Under the pieces are notes generated by a model. It made no database searches. It had not been told where the DNA came from and saw only the letters and a list, made by a program, of their open reading frames with translations. From Cardiocondyla obscurior (lineage: Eukaryota > Arthropoda > Insecta > Hymenoptera > Formicidae): a stretch of 64,000 nucleotides of DNA. The stretch's first letter is position 1. The number at the start of each line of letters is the position of its first letter. The stretch spans positions 2,728,001 to 2,792,000 of the forward strand of contig NC_091880.1 in the NCBI RefSeq assembly GCF_019399895.1. The letters run 5' to 3'. Position numbers and translations under genes: made by a program. Positions 47,437 to 59,639 of the stretch are shown here, one piece after another.

Positions 47437-48756
47437 CAATCTGCAAGAATTTCAGCGGAGTTGTAAAATTCTGCCGGTGGCTGTAACATAAAATGAAAAA
47501 TATTAATGTAGACGTGCTGAAAATAGTTAACGCTTAAATAAAAAAAAATTACGCGTATGTATTCGATTCTTTAATGAAAATAAATAAAAATAAAGTTAAT
47601 AAAATGACAAATTAAAGGAAAAAAATTTATATTTACCTAAAAGTTGCTCCGCCGATGCAAGATGCCCTTCCCGGGCCTGCTCCTCCTCTCAGATGGGACG
47701 TGACGAGCCATCCTTCCGCGCACAGACACACGCGAACGCGCTCTCGTAAAAAATTATCGTAAAGAAAAGCGCGCGATAACTAGCGGCACTCCCGAATCGA
47801 CCGACGAACCGGCTGCGGTTCGTATTATCACTGATATCGGCGTACGGCACTTTGTTCTTCACTGAACACTGCACTGCAGCGGAGTTCCTCTTGATCTGTA
47901 ACAGAAAAATGAAAAAATTATTTTATAGATATTTAATCTAATTAAATAAAATAATAGAAAAATGTTATAAAAAATCTGAAGCATTTTATTCCAAAGAAAA
48001 ATTGATACTTACCCCGGGGTTGCTCCGCTGGGGCAGGATACCCTTCCTGAGCCTCCTCCTCCTCTCAGGATGTCTGCGGGGTGTCGAGGTGGTCCTTCAA
48101 TGATGAGAGTATTATCTGAAACAGAAAAATTACAGTTAATAGTCTGTTCTGTTTACTAGATTATTCAGCGCGTATTGTTTTTATCTTAGCGTTCGCGTTT
48201 TTTAACTGCGGGTGACCGGACGCACATTCTAGCGTTAGCACAGCTAGCGCACCCCGTTCCCGCTACTCCCTGCGTTCCCCGCGCCTACACCGTTGAGTAC
48301 TGGACCTACGCAATGCGTATGAGAAACGAGCCGGCTGACCGCCGCTAGCAAGCACCCATCCCCTTTCCCCGTGATCCTTGAGGTTGCTCCGTCGCGCGCG
48401 TGACCGATCTCTGTTCCCGATCACTGCTCAGTTATAATAATATGTTAACAAAAAGATTTTCAGGCATCGCATTCCTATACCACGAGCGAATATCTCCCGA
48501 ATCTATCGCGCACTGGTCGATCGAAACCTTCTTCCCCTAAGCCCGATTGTACTCGTCGACACATCGTTTACGGCAAAGAGACGCGAATTAAATGTACACA
48601 TACACTTACTTTATATCGAAAAGATGTAGTCGCCGGCACGCACGATTAATCCAGGAAGATAATTCACGCCAGATTATGTGCCCCTGGCCCGTCGATTGTC
48701 CGTAGATCTTTAATACGTACGGAGCACGTGCTGCGTACGTACGTCTCGTTCTACCG
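47437..48756 (-). other. Unrecognised spliced minus-strand unit with duplicated exons
   Basis: Four segments bounded by good minus-strand splice sites: 48610-48756 (CCAG acceptor, GTAAGT donor), 48013-48115 (TTTCAG, GTAAGT), 47637-47895 (TTACAG, GTAAAT) and 47437-47480 (TTACAG, GTAAGT). The middle two share a related 3' end of about 60 bases including the donor. The first has a 48-codon open frame (contains IIWRELSSWINRACRRLHLF), and 47637-47895 contains an ATG reading MARHVPSERRSRPGKGILHR that stops at the exon end. No combination I tried gives a long continuous frame, so a long non-coding RNA or alternatively spliced small-protein gene is possible. I do not recognise a family. Confidence 0.4.
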
Positions 48757-51700
48757 CTGGAGAAGGACAGCGAGAGTGAGGGTAGTAGGGAGAACGTAGC
48801 TCGCGCGCGGCACGTACGCGGCTCACCCTTATCTTTTCTTTAATTACCAGAACAAATTTTGCGCACGCTTTAAATTTTTTTCACGTATCTTTTAAAAAAT
48901 CGCAGTTGCAAATTAAATCGAATCTCAAATCTCCGATTAGATAGCCGACGTTGACTCTCGCCTGGCGTGAAGCAAACCAAACGAGAGAGAACTAATCAGC
49001 GTCGGTTTTAAGCAGTAACAATTAACAGCTAATTTACGCGTCACATCAATTTTTTAAGATAGGAATACTTCAGCAGCAGCCAAGAAAGGAATATATATAG
49101 TAATTACAAATAATAATATAGTAATTACAAATAATTACAAACGCTTTTTTCTTTTTTATGTCGCAACATTTAATTCCCTATTGTTTTTTGCATTTGTCTG
49201 AAAACGATTAGAAAAAAAAAGGGAGAAAAAGATTTTATTCTACCGAGAAAACATTGAAATATAATCCCGATGCGCATGTTAGAATCACAAATAAGATCAC
49301 GTTGTCGTAACGCCGGTTGCTCAAGAGTGCCGTTCGTGAAGACATTTCCCTCGAGCGCGGGGCCTTTTGTGGCCAGGATTTTTCTTTGTGTTTCCGGCGG
49401 AGTGGCGTCGAATAGAGGGTCCTTTCATTCGTACGTCGAGACACGATCGCCTCGCATTCGCGTTCCTAACGCGTGGAATTTCGATGCCGCTCTCGATGCG
49501 CCCATGCGAGCGTCGCCTCCCTTCGCTCGTGAAAGGACCGCTATCTATTCGCCTCGTTGTACGTGTCACGCATTTGAAACGCACGTAACGCGCGTGACGC
49601 GTGGTTGTTGCGATACCTTTTGTTGGCCCTTCTCGCGTCGAATAATTAAAGCGTCGAACGCTTCCGGACGAGACGCGAAGCGGATAAAGAATCCGCGTAT
49701 ATATATATATTTTTTTTTTTATTCTACAAATAGCCCATTACGCTCTTACGTCTATGTGCACGCGTGCACTCGCTGCCCCGTCGCTATTAATAGCGAGTTA
49801 CGTGTCGAGGAAACGACTAAAACTGCCGTTCTCAATTATTGCCTAATTGTGGCGCGGCCCGGCACGGCGTAAAAACCGATACTTTCCTTCTTATCGCGAA
49901 ACGGGATAATCTATTCCCCCGGCGGATGTAGGCGCCCGCGAAACATGCCTTTCGTGCGCGATCTTGCTCTTCGCGAAGCTGCTTATCGTGCTTATGCGCG
50001 GTCGTGCATGACCGCGGCGCGAGAGGGTTCTACTTTCTTCAGCGGCCTCTCTGGAAATCGGGGCCCGATCGAGCGCGTATCGTTATACACGCAACTCGCG
50101 TCACACCGCGCCCGCAGCTCATGCGTTTAATAACTTTAATAAAACGCAGCCCGAGTTCGCTTTCGCGTAATAAATAGCGAGACGACTTTTCCTGCTGCGA
50201 GCTAAAATCTCGACGGCGCATCATCGCGTTATGAAAGTTCCGCGAATAATAAACCGGGGCCAGCTTTCACGGTTCCCACAGGGAGGAGGGAGGGACTTGC
50301 GACAACCTACGTTGACGAAAGAGGAAAAGAAATAGAAAAAAGATATAGATGTAACGCGCGAGAAAACAGACGCGGGGAATCCGGAAAAAGGAAAAGGCCG
50401 CTTGTTATACGTATTATACGTATCGGAAGCATTTATTGGGAAAGGATAGGCGCCGCGGAGCTTGGTAGGTACGCGTACACTCGGCGGTCTTTGATTTTCA
50501 AATTTTACCTGACCGTATGTAGACGCGCATGAAACCTCACGTCCGTCGCGGAAGAATATCTCGCTGTTGCGGGAATATTTTTAATATTACCGAGACCCTC
50601 GCGATCGTCGCTTTTGTTCGGTGGGTTTATAATCAACGAAGGAAAAGGGAGAGAGAGAAAAAAAGATATTAATTTACTTAATTATTTCACAAGCATTGTC
50701 CGCCGCGAATTGCACTCGCGGCGCGCCCCGGCGACTGCGAAAACACGCGAAGAGTAGAGGAACGGGGGCGGACAGTTTGATGTATCACACGACAAAGAAA
50801 GAGAGCGGCACAGATCCGCGGCGTGATCCGTTCGCACGGCGCGGCGCGGCAACGGCCGGCGCAACGCGCTTCGGCTTTGGCGCTCGACCTCTTTGCGCCT
50901 ACGTGGGAGGAATAGGAAGTCGTGCATTAAATCCGAACCTCTACCTTTCAGCGCTTAAACGCCTCTCAAATGGCATGGCCGCGGGACACCGGCCGCCGTC
51001 CACTTGAACCGCACAAAAGCGATTACGTTCATTTCCGAATTGACCGCGGCGCGCAACGTCGATCTCCTTCGAAGACGGTCCACGCCAAGACGATCGACGC
51101 TTATCGTCGATTTAAAGACAATTATTTTTTATCTTATTAATTTTTCAACTCCTTTTTTTTTTTTTTTTTTTTTTTTTTAATACAGTTGCGTAAAATTTAA
51201 TCCGACCCAGCCGTCGCCTTTAGATCGCTCAGCGAAATTAATCGAAGACATTCGGCGTTAACAGATCCCGGAACTTCGGTCCTGACCAATTTTCTATCAG
51301 TCGCGCTAAAGTAAGTCTAGCCGTGCGAGCACGTTTCGGTACCGCGGGACTTTCGCGCTCGCGCGTATCGAGCGGAAAGATTTCAGTCTCGGCTGCTCAG
51401 CCCGCTCACTCGTGATCGCGAATCATTGCCGAATTAACCGCGGACGTCAGACGGTTTCCATACGCGGCGGTGGAAAAATTTCTATTCCGATGCCCGGCCA
51501 CCTTCGTGGCTCGCGTGCGGCGGTAGGCGGTCTCGGAATTCCGGGCGGATACGCGTTCTCGCGAGGCTGCATTCCTCTTTTGTTAGAGAGGAAGGTATAT
51601 ATAGATAAGCTGTTTAATCTCGCGCAAACACACGCCCACGTATATAATGACACTGCGCGCTCAGGCCAAACTCGCGACCGCGCGCAAAATGATATTTAAA

Positions 51701-53538
51701 CACTATCGACGGGCACGAGGTATCGAGTTCTCGAGTCGTTTTGCGTTTCACAAGCTTCAACAATGCTCTTCCAGCTGTATTGTCTTCCAAATGCGGATCA
51801 ACCGGTGACCGGTTGCCTCGTACACGCGAGTGATAGCGACTACAATTTTCCCCGCGCATGGGAGATTAAAATTAAACAGTACCTGCGCCAGCTGTTCTGT
51901 TATGCGAGAGCTGCGGAACAATACGCATGGAAATAGGACGGGCTGGGATCGACGTACGCGCGCGTAACGAAAATGCGCCGCTACGCGGCTTGATCCAATT
52001 TGATATTTTATATCTCAAAGTCCGCGGCGGTGTCACGCGCGGGAATGATGAAACGCGAAAGGATTTTAGCCTTCGTCTTCAAGGCTGATCGCTGGTATAC
52101 CGCGAACCGATCGTCCGCGCGTTAAGTGGATTTCACACGACGTTCGCGGCGTCCGCGAGCGAACAATGGATTCAACCGGGATTCCTCATTTAATTTCAAA
52201 TCGCCCCGCGATGACGATTGGATATCCCGCCAGAGAAAGGAGAGGAAAAGATGAGGCAGAAACTGATAGATACGCGAGGCGTGAGAGAAAAACTTTGTCA
52301 TTAACACCGCGTCGCGCGCGATTGTGCGTGTGCATGTGCAACAGCGCGCATGTAATTGACCTGATTTTTCTATGAACATACATTACAGACGCCTAGCGTT
52401 ACGTCGAAAGATTCAGTCGCGTTCCTCGGTGTAGGAATGATAAAGATAACTGGATCTCGCGCGGAAAGGGAGGGAGGGAGAAATGACGGGAGGCGTCGAA
52501 CAAAGATTTCGCGACTGCAATCGTTTCCAATGAAAGAGCAAGGAGAGGACAGAACGCATGCTCTTATTGCATTCTCCCTCAGGGCCGCGTCAATCTAGAT
52601 CCGTAATTCATACCAATGCGATCGAAACTGTCGGACGTAATAGCGCGGCTGTAATTACAATTGCAAAATATGAGAGATTACAATAATTGTTACACAACGA
52701 CGTTAGCTTTTGATTTTTTTTAAATCTATTTAAATATTTTATACTTCACCTTTGAAGTATAAAGTGTGATTTACGAATTAATAATTGCTTCATATCAAAA
52801 CTAGAAAACTGATTCGCAAGATTTATATCATGAAAATTGTGTAATATAAATTTGCATCGAGGTGAACATACAATAGACATGTTTTTATACCTTTTTTTTT
52901 TGTAACGTAACGAAACTGCTCTTTGGACAAGAGCTCCCGTCGGGCAGCGATGATATACGCGCGATGGTTTCTGCGTCGCAGAAACCTGAAATGCGAATAA
53001 AAAGCGATTTTCGGGATACGTGAACAAAAACGAGGGCGGACGAGCGAGAAATCGTAGAAATAGGAGAACGCACGGTAACCTGGATAGGGTCCAAAAGTCA
53101 CGTTCCACATCATAGAATATTGAGGGAAAGGAAAAATTACAGCTGATACTTGACGTTTTACCAACGGCCCATTAAAATCTCTCTTATTGACAAAAGATCG
53201 ATTTATAAGCTAGCGCCTTTCGCTCGAACTCTAACGAACAACGAAGGAACATAACTCACGTGAACGTGTAGAAATATATATATATATCTTTCGAAGTCTG
53301 AAAGAGAAAATAATTATTATACATTAGAAATAAAAAATTAAATTTCTTTTTAATCATATATTTTATGTGTGTGTTTTAAGCAATTAATTTGTTAAAATTT
53401 TTTATTTCTAAATGCATCTGAATTATTTGTGTTTTTACAAATGATACGCTAGTTATATTGCGCGACTTGCTTTTAAAAATTAATTTCTTTTTTTTTTAAC
53501 TTTAATTTAGTGATTTATTTATTGGTATTTATGTTGCA
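48757..53538. other. No recognised gene
   Basis: Non-coding by my reading. CpG-rich at 49.3-50.1 and 50.7-52.3 kb, with a 26-T run at 51153-51178 and a TA run at 53273-53288. The 200-codon plus-strand frame at 49.3-49.9 kb lacks family similarity. The region may be the last part of a ced-6 5' intron. Confidence 0.5.
51153..51178. repeat. 26-T homopolymer
   Basis: Uninterrupted T run in non-coding DNA. Confidence 0.9.
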
Positions 53539-53577
53539 GAGGTGTCTGAGAGTCAATTGTAACCAGAGACTCGAAAC
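53539..53577 (+). other. ced-6: ced-6 5' UTR part of the first coding exon
   Basis: TATGTTGCAG ends at 53,538 after a T-rich tract and forms a plausible acceptor. The 39 bases to the ATG contain an in-frame TAA, so translation cannot begin upstream in this frame. Confidence 0.6.
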
Positions 53578-53650
53578 ATGAGGAACTCGACGTTACTGAA
53601 ATGGGCGCAGAATTCGGCGAACAATAAAAATCAGCCGAGCAAAAATGGAG
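53578..53650 (+). CDS. ced-6: ced-6 coding exon 1
   Basis: MRNSTLLKWAQNSANNKN and QPSKNG, ending in phase 1 at a GTGAGT donor. Confidence 0.92.
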
Positions 53651-56600
53651 GTGAGTAACCGGGCTGTGGCCCGAGCACGTGTAACCTGGCTGGGTATTAG
53701 CAAATATAATTCGTCGCTTCTACGGGGAAGAGTTGAAAATTTATCGCGACCTCTCCTATGTTTGCAGGAACGAGCAGGAACTGGATACACCCACCGGACG
53801 CGCTCCAAAAAGGGCACATCGCCTACCTAGTCAAGGTATTGTGCGATTTCTACGCCGCGAAAATTTCCACACGTTAAAAATAACGTTGCGCAAAGATATC
53901 TATATCATTATCTTTACGTCGCAGGTTCTCGTTCGCGAAGATTATTCTTCCGAGTCGCAATTCGCATCGAAATTCGTATTAAATATTATTTTAAACAATC
54001 GATCAAGATTGCACGCTTTTCTCGGCAAGATGCGACGAGTGTTCTGATTTTTTAATGCAACTTATTGTTAGCATATATGCGTGTTGACCAAGGTCGTGAT
54101 ACGCGATTGTGAAACTGCGAAATAAACGACAACGGAGCGACAAGTATCATCCTGGCACCGTTTCTCGGTATCTCGAAACGGAATGAAAGGTCGAGGTTAT
54201 TGTGCCGTCTATCTTCGTTTTTTTTTTCCGCATTTAATTTCATCTCCGGTAGTATATCGCGCTCGTAAACTCGGCCGATCAGGATATCTATTACGCATTC
54301 GTGAAATTTGTTGACGTGCGTTTCCCTAATTACCTTTCACTGCTAACGAGAGTAATTAAGCTAAGTTGATTATTTCGCTGGGCGGAACGCCGAGGCGGCG
54401 GCGTATACGGCCTGGGAAAAGTCGGAGAAATTGCCTGTTATTATTAAGCAATAATTGATGGAAGGTATAATGAAAATAGAACCGGCTGATTGAGACATTA
54501 TTCAATCTTCTTTAATTTATTTTTATTTATTAATTTTTTAATTTTTTATTTTATATTTTTTTTCCGGAGAAAAGACTTTCAGATTTATTTTAATTTTAAT
54601 TTAATATATTTACATGCATAAATTATGTGCTATAGAATTATTATGCATTTCTCTGAAAAAAAAAGAAGTTAAGAAAGTCTCATAGAAACGTAAGATATTA
54701 TAATAATTAATTCACGAAAAATGAATATCTCCTTTAATGACCGACGAGGCTGAAAATGAAAGGAGCAGATATCTTGCCAAGAGGTTCAAGTTGAATTTAA
54801 ACGACCGGGAGTGGCTCAACATCCGATCGCTAAAATGACGCGGACGTAAAACCGAAAGTAACCCACGATTTGCACTTTCTAGTCGGTTATGGAATCCCAT
54901 CGTTTCTGGATGACTTGCAATAGGAAAAGGAACCCCGGGCCCAAAGCGTTTATTCATTTCGCGTCAACCGGAAAGAAAAGAAAAGAAAAAAAGAATTGCG
55001 CAATCGCGCACCCGCGCTTGCTTTTCGTTTCGAATTGTTATCTGTACACGTACGCGAGTTTCCACGTGAATACGAATACCGGCATATCACGGATGAATTG
55101 TTGTTCGAGACGCCGAGACCTAACAGGCGCGTCGCCGCGAGTTCGTTGAACTTCGAAACTTTGCGAGCGGCCAGATTTCACTATCTCACGAACGAAACGA
55201 GTGTCGTGTCGTCACCACTAGACACGAAACGGCGGAATTGGCATGTCCGGACATGCTTTTTCTCCGAATGAATTCAATTTCCGCAATCCACCTCTCTCAG
55301 TGTTTTTTCTTTTCTTTTCTTTTTTTTTTTATTTTTTTTTTTAAGATATTCCGCTTAAGAAAAGTTTCTCCTCGCGATATAAAATATTTTTTTTTATTCC
55401 GATTGACTGCGGAATCGATTTAATTACTTGTTATGTCACTAATCGACAGGAAAAAGAAATAAATGTTTTTTTTTTTTTTAATAGTTTCGGTTTTCGTCTC
55501 CGTTATTCGAGGATTCATGTTCGATCAAGGCCATGAAAGTGTTTAGAGATCGTTAAACTGTGCAACGAAATGTCGTGTGGTAATACCACGCAATCTGTCA
55601 GTGTTACGTTTATCGCGTTGTGCATGCGAGATTAAAGTGCAGAAACATTTTATCGGGTAGTAGGAATGCGGCGCAAATTGCCATTAGATGTGCGTCTTAT
55701 TTTTCAAACGTCATTATGAAATGCCCCGCTGCTTTTGTTCGGCTCGCGAAGTGTGACGATTGCGAGCAATCTATTAATTACCGATTAGGATTAATTTATC
55801 TCCCCGTTGACGTAAGAACCGACTTCTTTTCTCGCTCCCCTCGCTACCACGATCGACGTCTTTCATTTTTATCGGCTAATACCTTACCTTGCAACACGCC
55901 GGTGGAATACCCTTTGCGTCTGATAAATCAAATCTTTTATGCGACTTGAGACGCCCGGAACTCTTGAGCTGTTTTGATTGCGTAAAAGTGTTCACGCCGA
56001 TTTATACAGCCATATCTGCAAGCGGCCAGGCAACTTTTCTCTCGGAAATATTACCTTGACGAGAGATGTCGTGCGTTGCTAATTTACAGATGCATGCGAG
56101 AGATGCACGATTACAATGCAAAAATATGCAGACCGCGGAGGAATGTGCTGGAAAAAAAAAACACCCATCAATAAAGGAGTATATTCGTATCGCGTTTTTA
56201 GCGCGCATATTTCTCGGAAACATCGTTTTTTATGTATATATATTTTTTTTAATGCTATTTTTATAACGAGTCGCGCACACGGAAGAATACCTGATTCCTT
56301 TTTCTTTCGTCATCTTCCTGTGATTTGATATTTTAGTATTTGGGCAGCACAGAAGTGGATCAACCTAAAGGCATCGAGGTCGTTAAGGAGGCGATCTGCA
56401 AACTGAAGTTCAATCAGCAGCTGAAGAAGAGCGAAGGCACGAAAACCCCGAAGGTCGAGTTGACAATAAGTATCGATGGCGTGGCGATACAAGAACCTAA
56501 AACAAAAACGACGCCCAAGGTTAGTGACACTCGTTAATAAACTTTTAATTAACGTGGTATGTAATTGGAATTTCATGTTTGCGTGTTCAAGGACCGGTCA

Positions 56601-57998
56601 CTTTGCCGCTACTTAATCGAATATTATTCTTACAGCGAATTATGCATCAATATCCGTTGCATCGGATTTCATACTGTGCCGACGACAAGGGAGAGAAAAA
56701 GTTCTTTAGTTTCATCGCGAAAGAAGAGGACGCGGAGAGGCACACGTGCTTCGTTTTTGTCAGTGATAAATTAGCCGAGGAGATCACGCTGACCATCGGC
56801 CAAGCTTTCGATTTGGCTTACAGAAGGTTCTTGGAGACGTCCGGCAAAGATTTGGAAACGCAACGACGTTGTATGGTGCTGCAGCAAAAAATTAAGCGGC
56901 TAGAACATGAGAACAACGTTTATCGGCAACGATTGCAGGATGTCGCGGCTATTAAAAGCACGGTTCGTTTAAAAAATAAATAAACACTTCTTTAATTTTA
57001 TAATTGTAGACTGTGCACGTTTTTATTTATGCTTAGGCGGATGTGTCAGCGTACCTATCGCAGCATAATATACCTGATATTCTTCACGTACCTGGAGCTC
57101 CTACGGATTCGCCGCAAGTTAATGGTACACTTAGTAAACCATTGCTGAATGTAAACGACAGCAATGGAAATACGTCTAATGGAGCTCAGCAACCACCGCC
57201 AGTTCCGCCGAGGAGTTTCGAGAAGAGTTTTGATGATGATTTTATGGGGTATGATCAACGTGATTGTAAATTTTACTAATCTCTGTTTTTTTGATTACGT
57301 ATTATTATTTTTTTTTTTAATCTTTTCACAGAAATGAGCCAGCACCAATGCCGTCGGTTGGCACCAAATTGGAAGGATTGTTAATGGACGAGTTTGAGGA
57401 AGATTTCAATCCACGAGCTTACGAGACCGCAACTAACGGTCTTGCCAATCATCAGTCAAATAACAATCTGCTTCTTAACGGCCAGTTATCTTCGGGATCG
57501 AACTTCTTCTCACAATCTAATGGCACAATCAGTCCGCCGCCGTTACGTATGTATAAATTTTATAAACGTTAATTACTTTTTTTTTTATATTTTATTACAC
57601 GTTATCTAAAAGTATTTTCTATTACAGTGGCACCACCACCAAAGACGAAAGACTCGAGACGTCAAAACGGAGTCAAGGAAGATCTGTTTGGTAGTATACC
57701 TTTCAATCCTACGCCGACTTTAAATATAAAGAATGAGTTTAAGGATCCGTTTGAAATGGGAGAGTTTGGAGCTTCGACCATGACATCTAATCCTAGCCAA
57801 CAAGAACTGGAAAATGCTATCGGTTTGCTAGACAAGAAGCTACTGGAGATGAAGGTAAAACGTGCGATTCTACTTTTCAGTTTTTTCTAGTGGACATGTT
57901 GTAACATAAATAAAAATTTGCAGGATGGTTTTAGTAGAGGGCTGTGCATTGGAACTGATGACTTTTCTCTAGAAAGTTTAGATCCGCTACGAAATTGA
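53578..57998 (+). CDS. ced-6: CED-6 / GULP engulfment adaptor (PTB domain)
   Basis: CED-6/GULP is a cytoplasmic adaptor that binds NPxY motifs of Draper/CED-1/LRP receptors through a PTB domain and drives engulfment of apoptotic cells and axon debris. Coding exons: 53578-53650, 53768-53835, 56337-56519, 56636-56962, 57037-57248, 57332-57546, 57628-57854 and 57924-57998. They total 1380 nt, in phase, 459 residues. The PTB domain spans about residues 38-178, with YLGSTEVDQPKG, HRISYCADDKGEKKFFSF and LTIGQAFDLAYRRFLETSGK. A leucine-zipper-like coiled coil follows (about 180-212), then PPPVPPR at residues 270-276 (SH3 ligand). The end is EMKDGFSRG and DFSLESLDPLRN, as in other CED-6/GULP proteins. 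The ATG is supported by an in-frame TAA 18 bases upstream (53560-53562). A splice acceptor at 53,538 shows that at least one untranslated exon lies further upstream. Confidence 0.96.
53768..53835 (+). CDS. ced-6: ced-6 coding exon 2
   Basis: TTTGCAG acceptor; encodes GTSRNWIHPPDALQKGHIAY then LVK, the lead-in to the PTB domain (family W-H-PEAL motif). Confidence 0.94.
56337..56519 (+). CDS. ced-6: ced-6 coding exon 3 (PTB)
   Basis: TTTTAG acceptor and GTTAGT donor. Encodes YLGSTEVDQPKGIEVVKEAI, KLKFNQQLKKSEGTKTPKVE and ISIDGVAIQEPKTK. Confidence 0.96.
56636..56962 (+). CDS. ced-6: ced-6 coding exon 4 (PTB and coiled coil)
   Basis: CTTACAG acceptor. Encodes RIMHQYPLHRISYCADDKGE to the coiled coil KIKRLEHENNVYRQRLQDVA. 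The donor is a weak GTTCGT. Confidence 0.94.
57037..57248 (+). CDS. ced-6: ced-6 coding exon 5 (Pro-rich)
   Basis: GCTTAG acceptor, GTATGA donor, phase 0 to 2. Encodes ADVSAYLSQHNIPDILHVPG and QQPPPVPPRSFEKSFDDDF. Confidence 0.92.
57332..57546 (+). CDS. ced-6: ced-6 coding exon 6
   Basis: TTCACAG acceptor, GTATGT donor, phase 2 to 1. Encodes NEPAPMPSVGTKLEGLLMDE and an Asn/Ser-rich stretch. Confidence 0.92.
57628..57854 (+). CDS. ced-6: ced-6 coding exon 7
   Basis: ATTACAG acceptor, GTAAAA donor. Encodes APPPKTKDSRRQNGVKEDLF, GSIPFNPTPTLNIKNEFKDP and LDKKLLEMK; DLFG and DPF are GULP-like. Confidence 0.93.
57924..57998 (+). CDS. ced-6: ced-6 coding exon 8 (stop)
   Basis: TTTGCAG acceptor; DGFSRGLCIGTDDFSLESLD then PLRN and TGA at 57996-57998. 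Only 25 codons; the C-terminus matches the family. Confidence 0.93.
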   Translation, partial: DGFSRGLCIGTDDFSLESLDPLRN

Positions 57999-59550
57999 GC
58001 TCGCCAATCAGATCGAAAGCTGCAAGAGTTCGAGAGCTTTATTAACGCTCTTAGAATAAAAATACGAAATACTAATTAACGGATAAAACAATTAGGGATT
58101 ATATGTCCTTGTAAAACCAAAATTAGTCAATTATTACTCGCATATTTATGATCATATTTGATATTTATGGTACACATGCTATGTGAAATAATTCAACAAG
58201 CGTGTATTTTTCTACACACGCTAATAATCCACGTTAATTTATCCGTCACTTTAAAACTGAGGTCCAATCTGAACGCAATGAAAATGCGTTATCGTTGTTA
58301 ATGATCAGTCAGTAAGAGGAGATCTCAAGTCGAGAGTTAGAGTTGAATGAGATATTATTCTAATCGAGACAACATAAATATTAAACGCGAATTTGTTATG
58401 TATATATATAGGCATATACATATATATATATACATAAATTTTAAGTATATTAAGTACATATATACTTGAAAAGATCTTGTCGCGAATCTCATAACGATAA
58501 TAGTATGCTTGCGTCTTTCATATTTTTTAACGGGATATTGAAAAAGAACTAATGAAAGTTATGATCCTGTAGCTATCGAATTGAAGAATTGGTGACGGCC
58601 GAGCAATCTCTTTCATTCTAAAGCTACAATTAAGAAAGCTGATGATATATATTTCACTCGGCCTAGTTTGATTTAAATTCGTCACATTGTTCGATCGTCT
58701 GTTAAAACGTGAGTTAGAAAATAAAAAAAAAAAAAGTAAAAGACAAAAACCTAGCACTAACTGTTGTAGCGTTTAGCAAACACACTAATAATATGAACGC
58801 ATAGCTTTCACAGTCTGTCGATTGAACTTATAATACGCTCAGCATATTCTCCTTTTTTTTTTTTTTTTTTTTTTTTCTTGGTTTGTCGTACATCTTCACC
58901 TTTCTTTTATCACGCGAACGTAAATGAAAGGAATACAAGCAAATTAATTGTAAGAGAGCATGAGAACTATTCGCTGTAAAGTTTATAATATTCTTTACAT
59001 ATCGCGGTCCGACCAAACGTAAGGGTTAAACAAGCTCGCGTTTAGCGCTGTAGAGAGGATTAGTAATTATGTACATATGAAATATTATTGTTGCTATATT
59101 GTTTAAGATGTAATGGTTAAGAATATAGCATATAATTATTACAACTGAAATATTGAACGTCCAATGCGTCTTTTTTATGCGTCTGCATGTTACATGTCGA
59201 AATAATCTGACCGTGGTATCGCTAAAACATTTCGATGCTTTTACAAAAATATCGTAAACAAAATAGCTGTCACAGTTCTAAGGTTAAAAAAAAAAATTAA
59301 TGTTTTAGTAATGCTAGAGCAAATTAGTCGTCTCTTCCCGAATAAAAAAGAAGTGCTGCAAAGAAGGGAGGTCATTACGTGCCGTAAAAGATATTTATAG
59401 GGATTTTGTAATTGAAATGTTTGGGAAATATAATAATTTAGGCAATTAATAATAATCTTATTTTGTTGCTAAATTTTATTCCACTGATTCGAATCTATTG
59501 GAGATAATGTAACTATGTACGTGAAATAAATAAAGAAAACGCCAAAAAGG
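57999..59550 (+). other. ced-6: ced-6 3' UTR
   Basis: An early AATAAA lies at 58055-58060. Overlapping AATAAA signals at 59525-59534 are followed by a GT-rich element (about 59562-59578) and probably mark the main poly(A) site. The UTR is AT-rich, with two AU hairpins (58397-58436 and 58443-58467). Pumilio-type TGTANATA motifs are at 58399-58406 and 59070-59077. The right end is approximate. Confidence 0.6.
59525..59534 (+). terminator. ced-6 poly(A) signal (two overlapping AATAAA)
   Basis: AATAAATAAA with downstream TTCTGTTGTTTTGTG, the expected arrangement for cleavage near 59.55 kb, just before the Clic promoter. Confidence 0.65.
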
Positions 59551-59639
59551 CTTATGGAAGCTTCTGTTGTTTTGTGCTCACTGCGGAGTTGCACGTTTTG
59601 CCGGCATTTTCCTTCTTTTTTTTTATTTTTTTCAGAATT

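Noticed and set aside
49270..49872. 200-codon plus-strand open frame
   Set aside because: Translation runs through a TATATA/T-tract (IYIYFFFY) and has no recognisable domain. Opposite-strand frames also exist.
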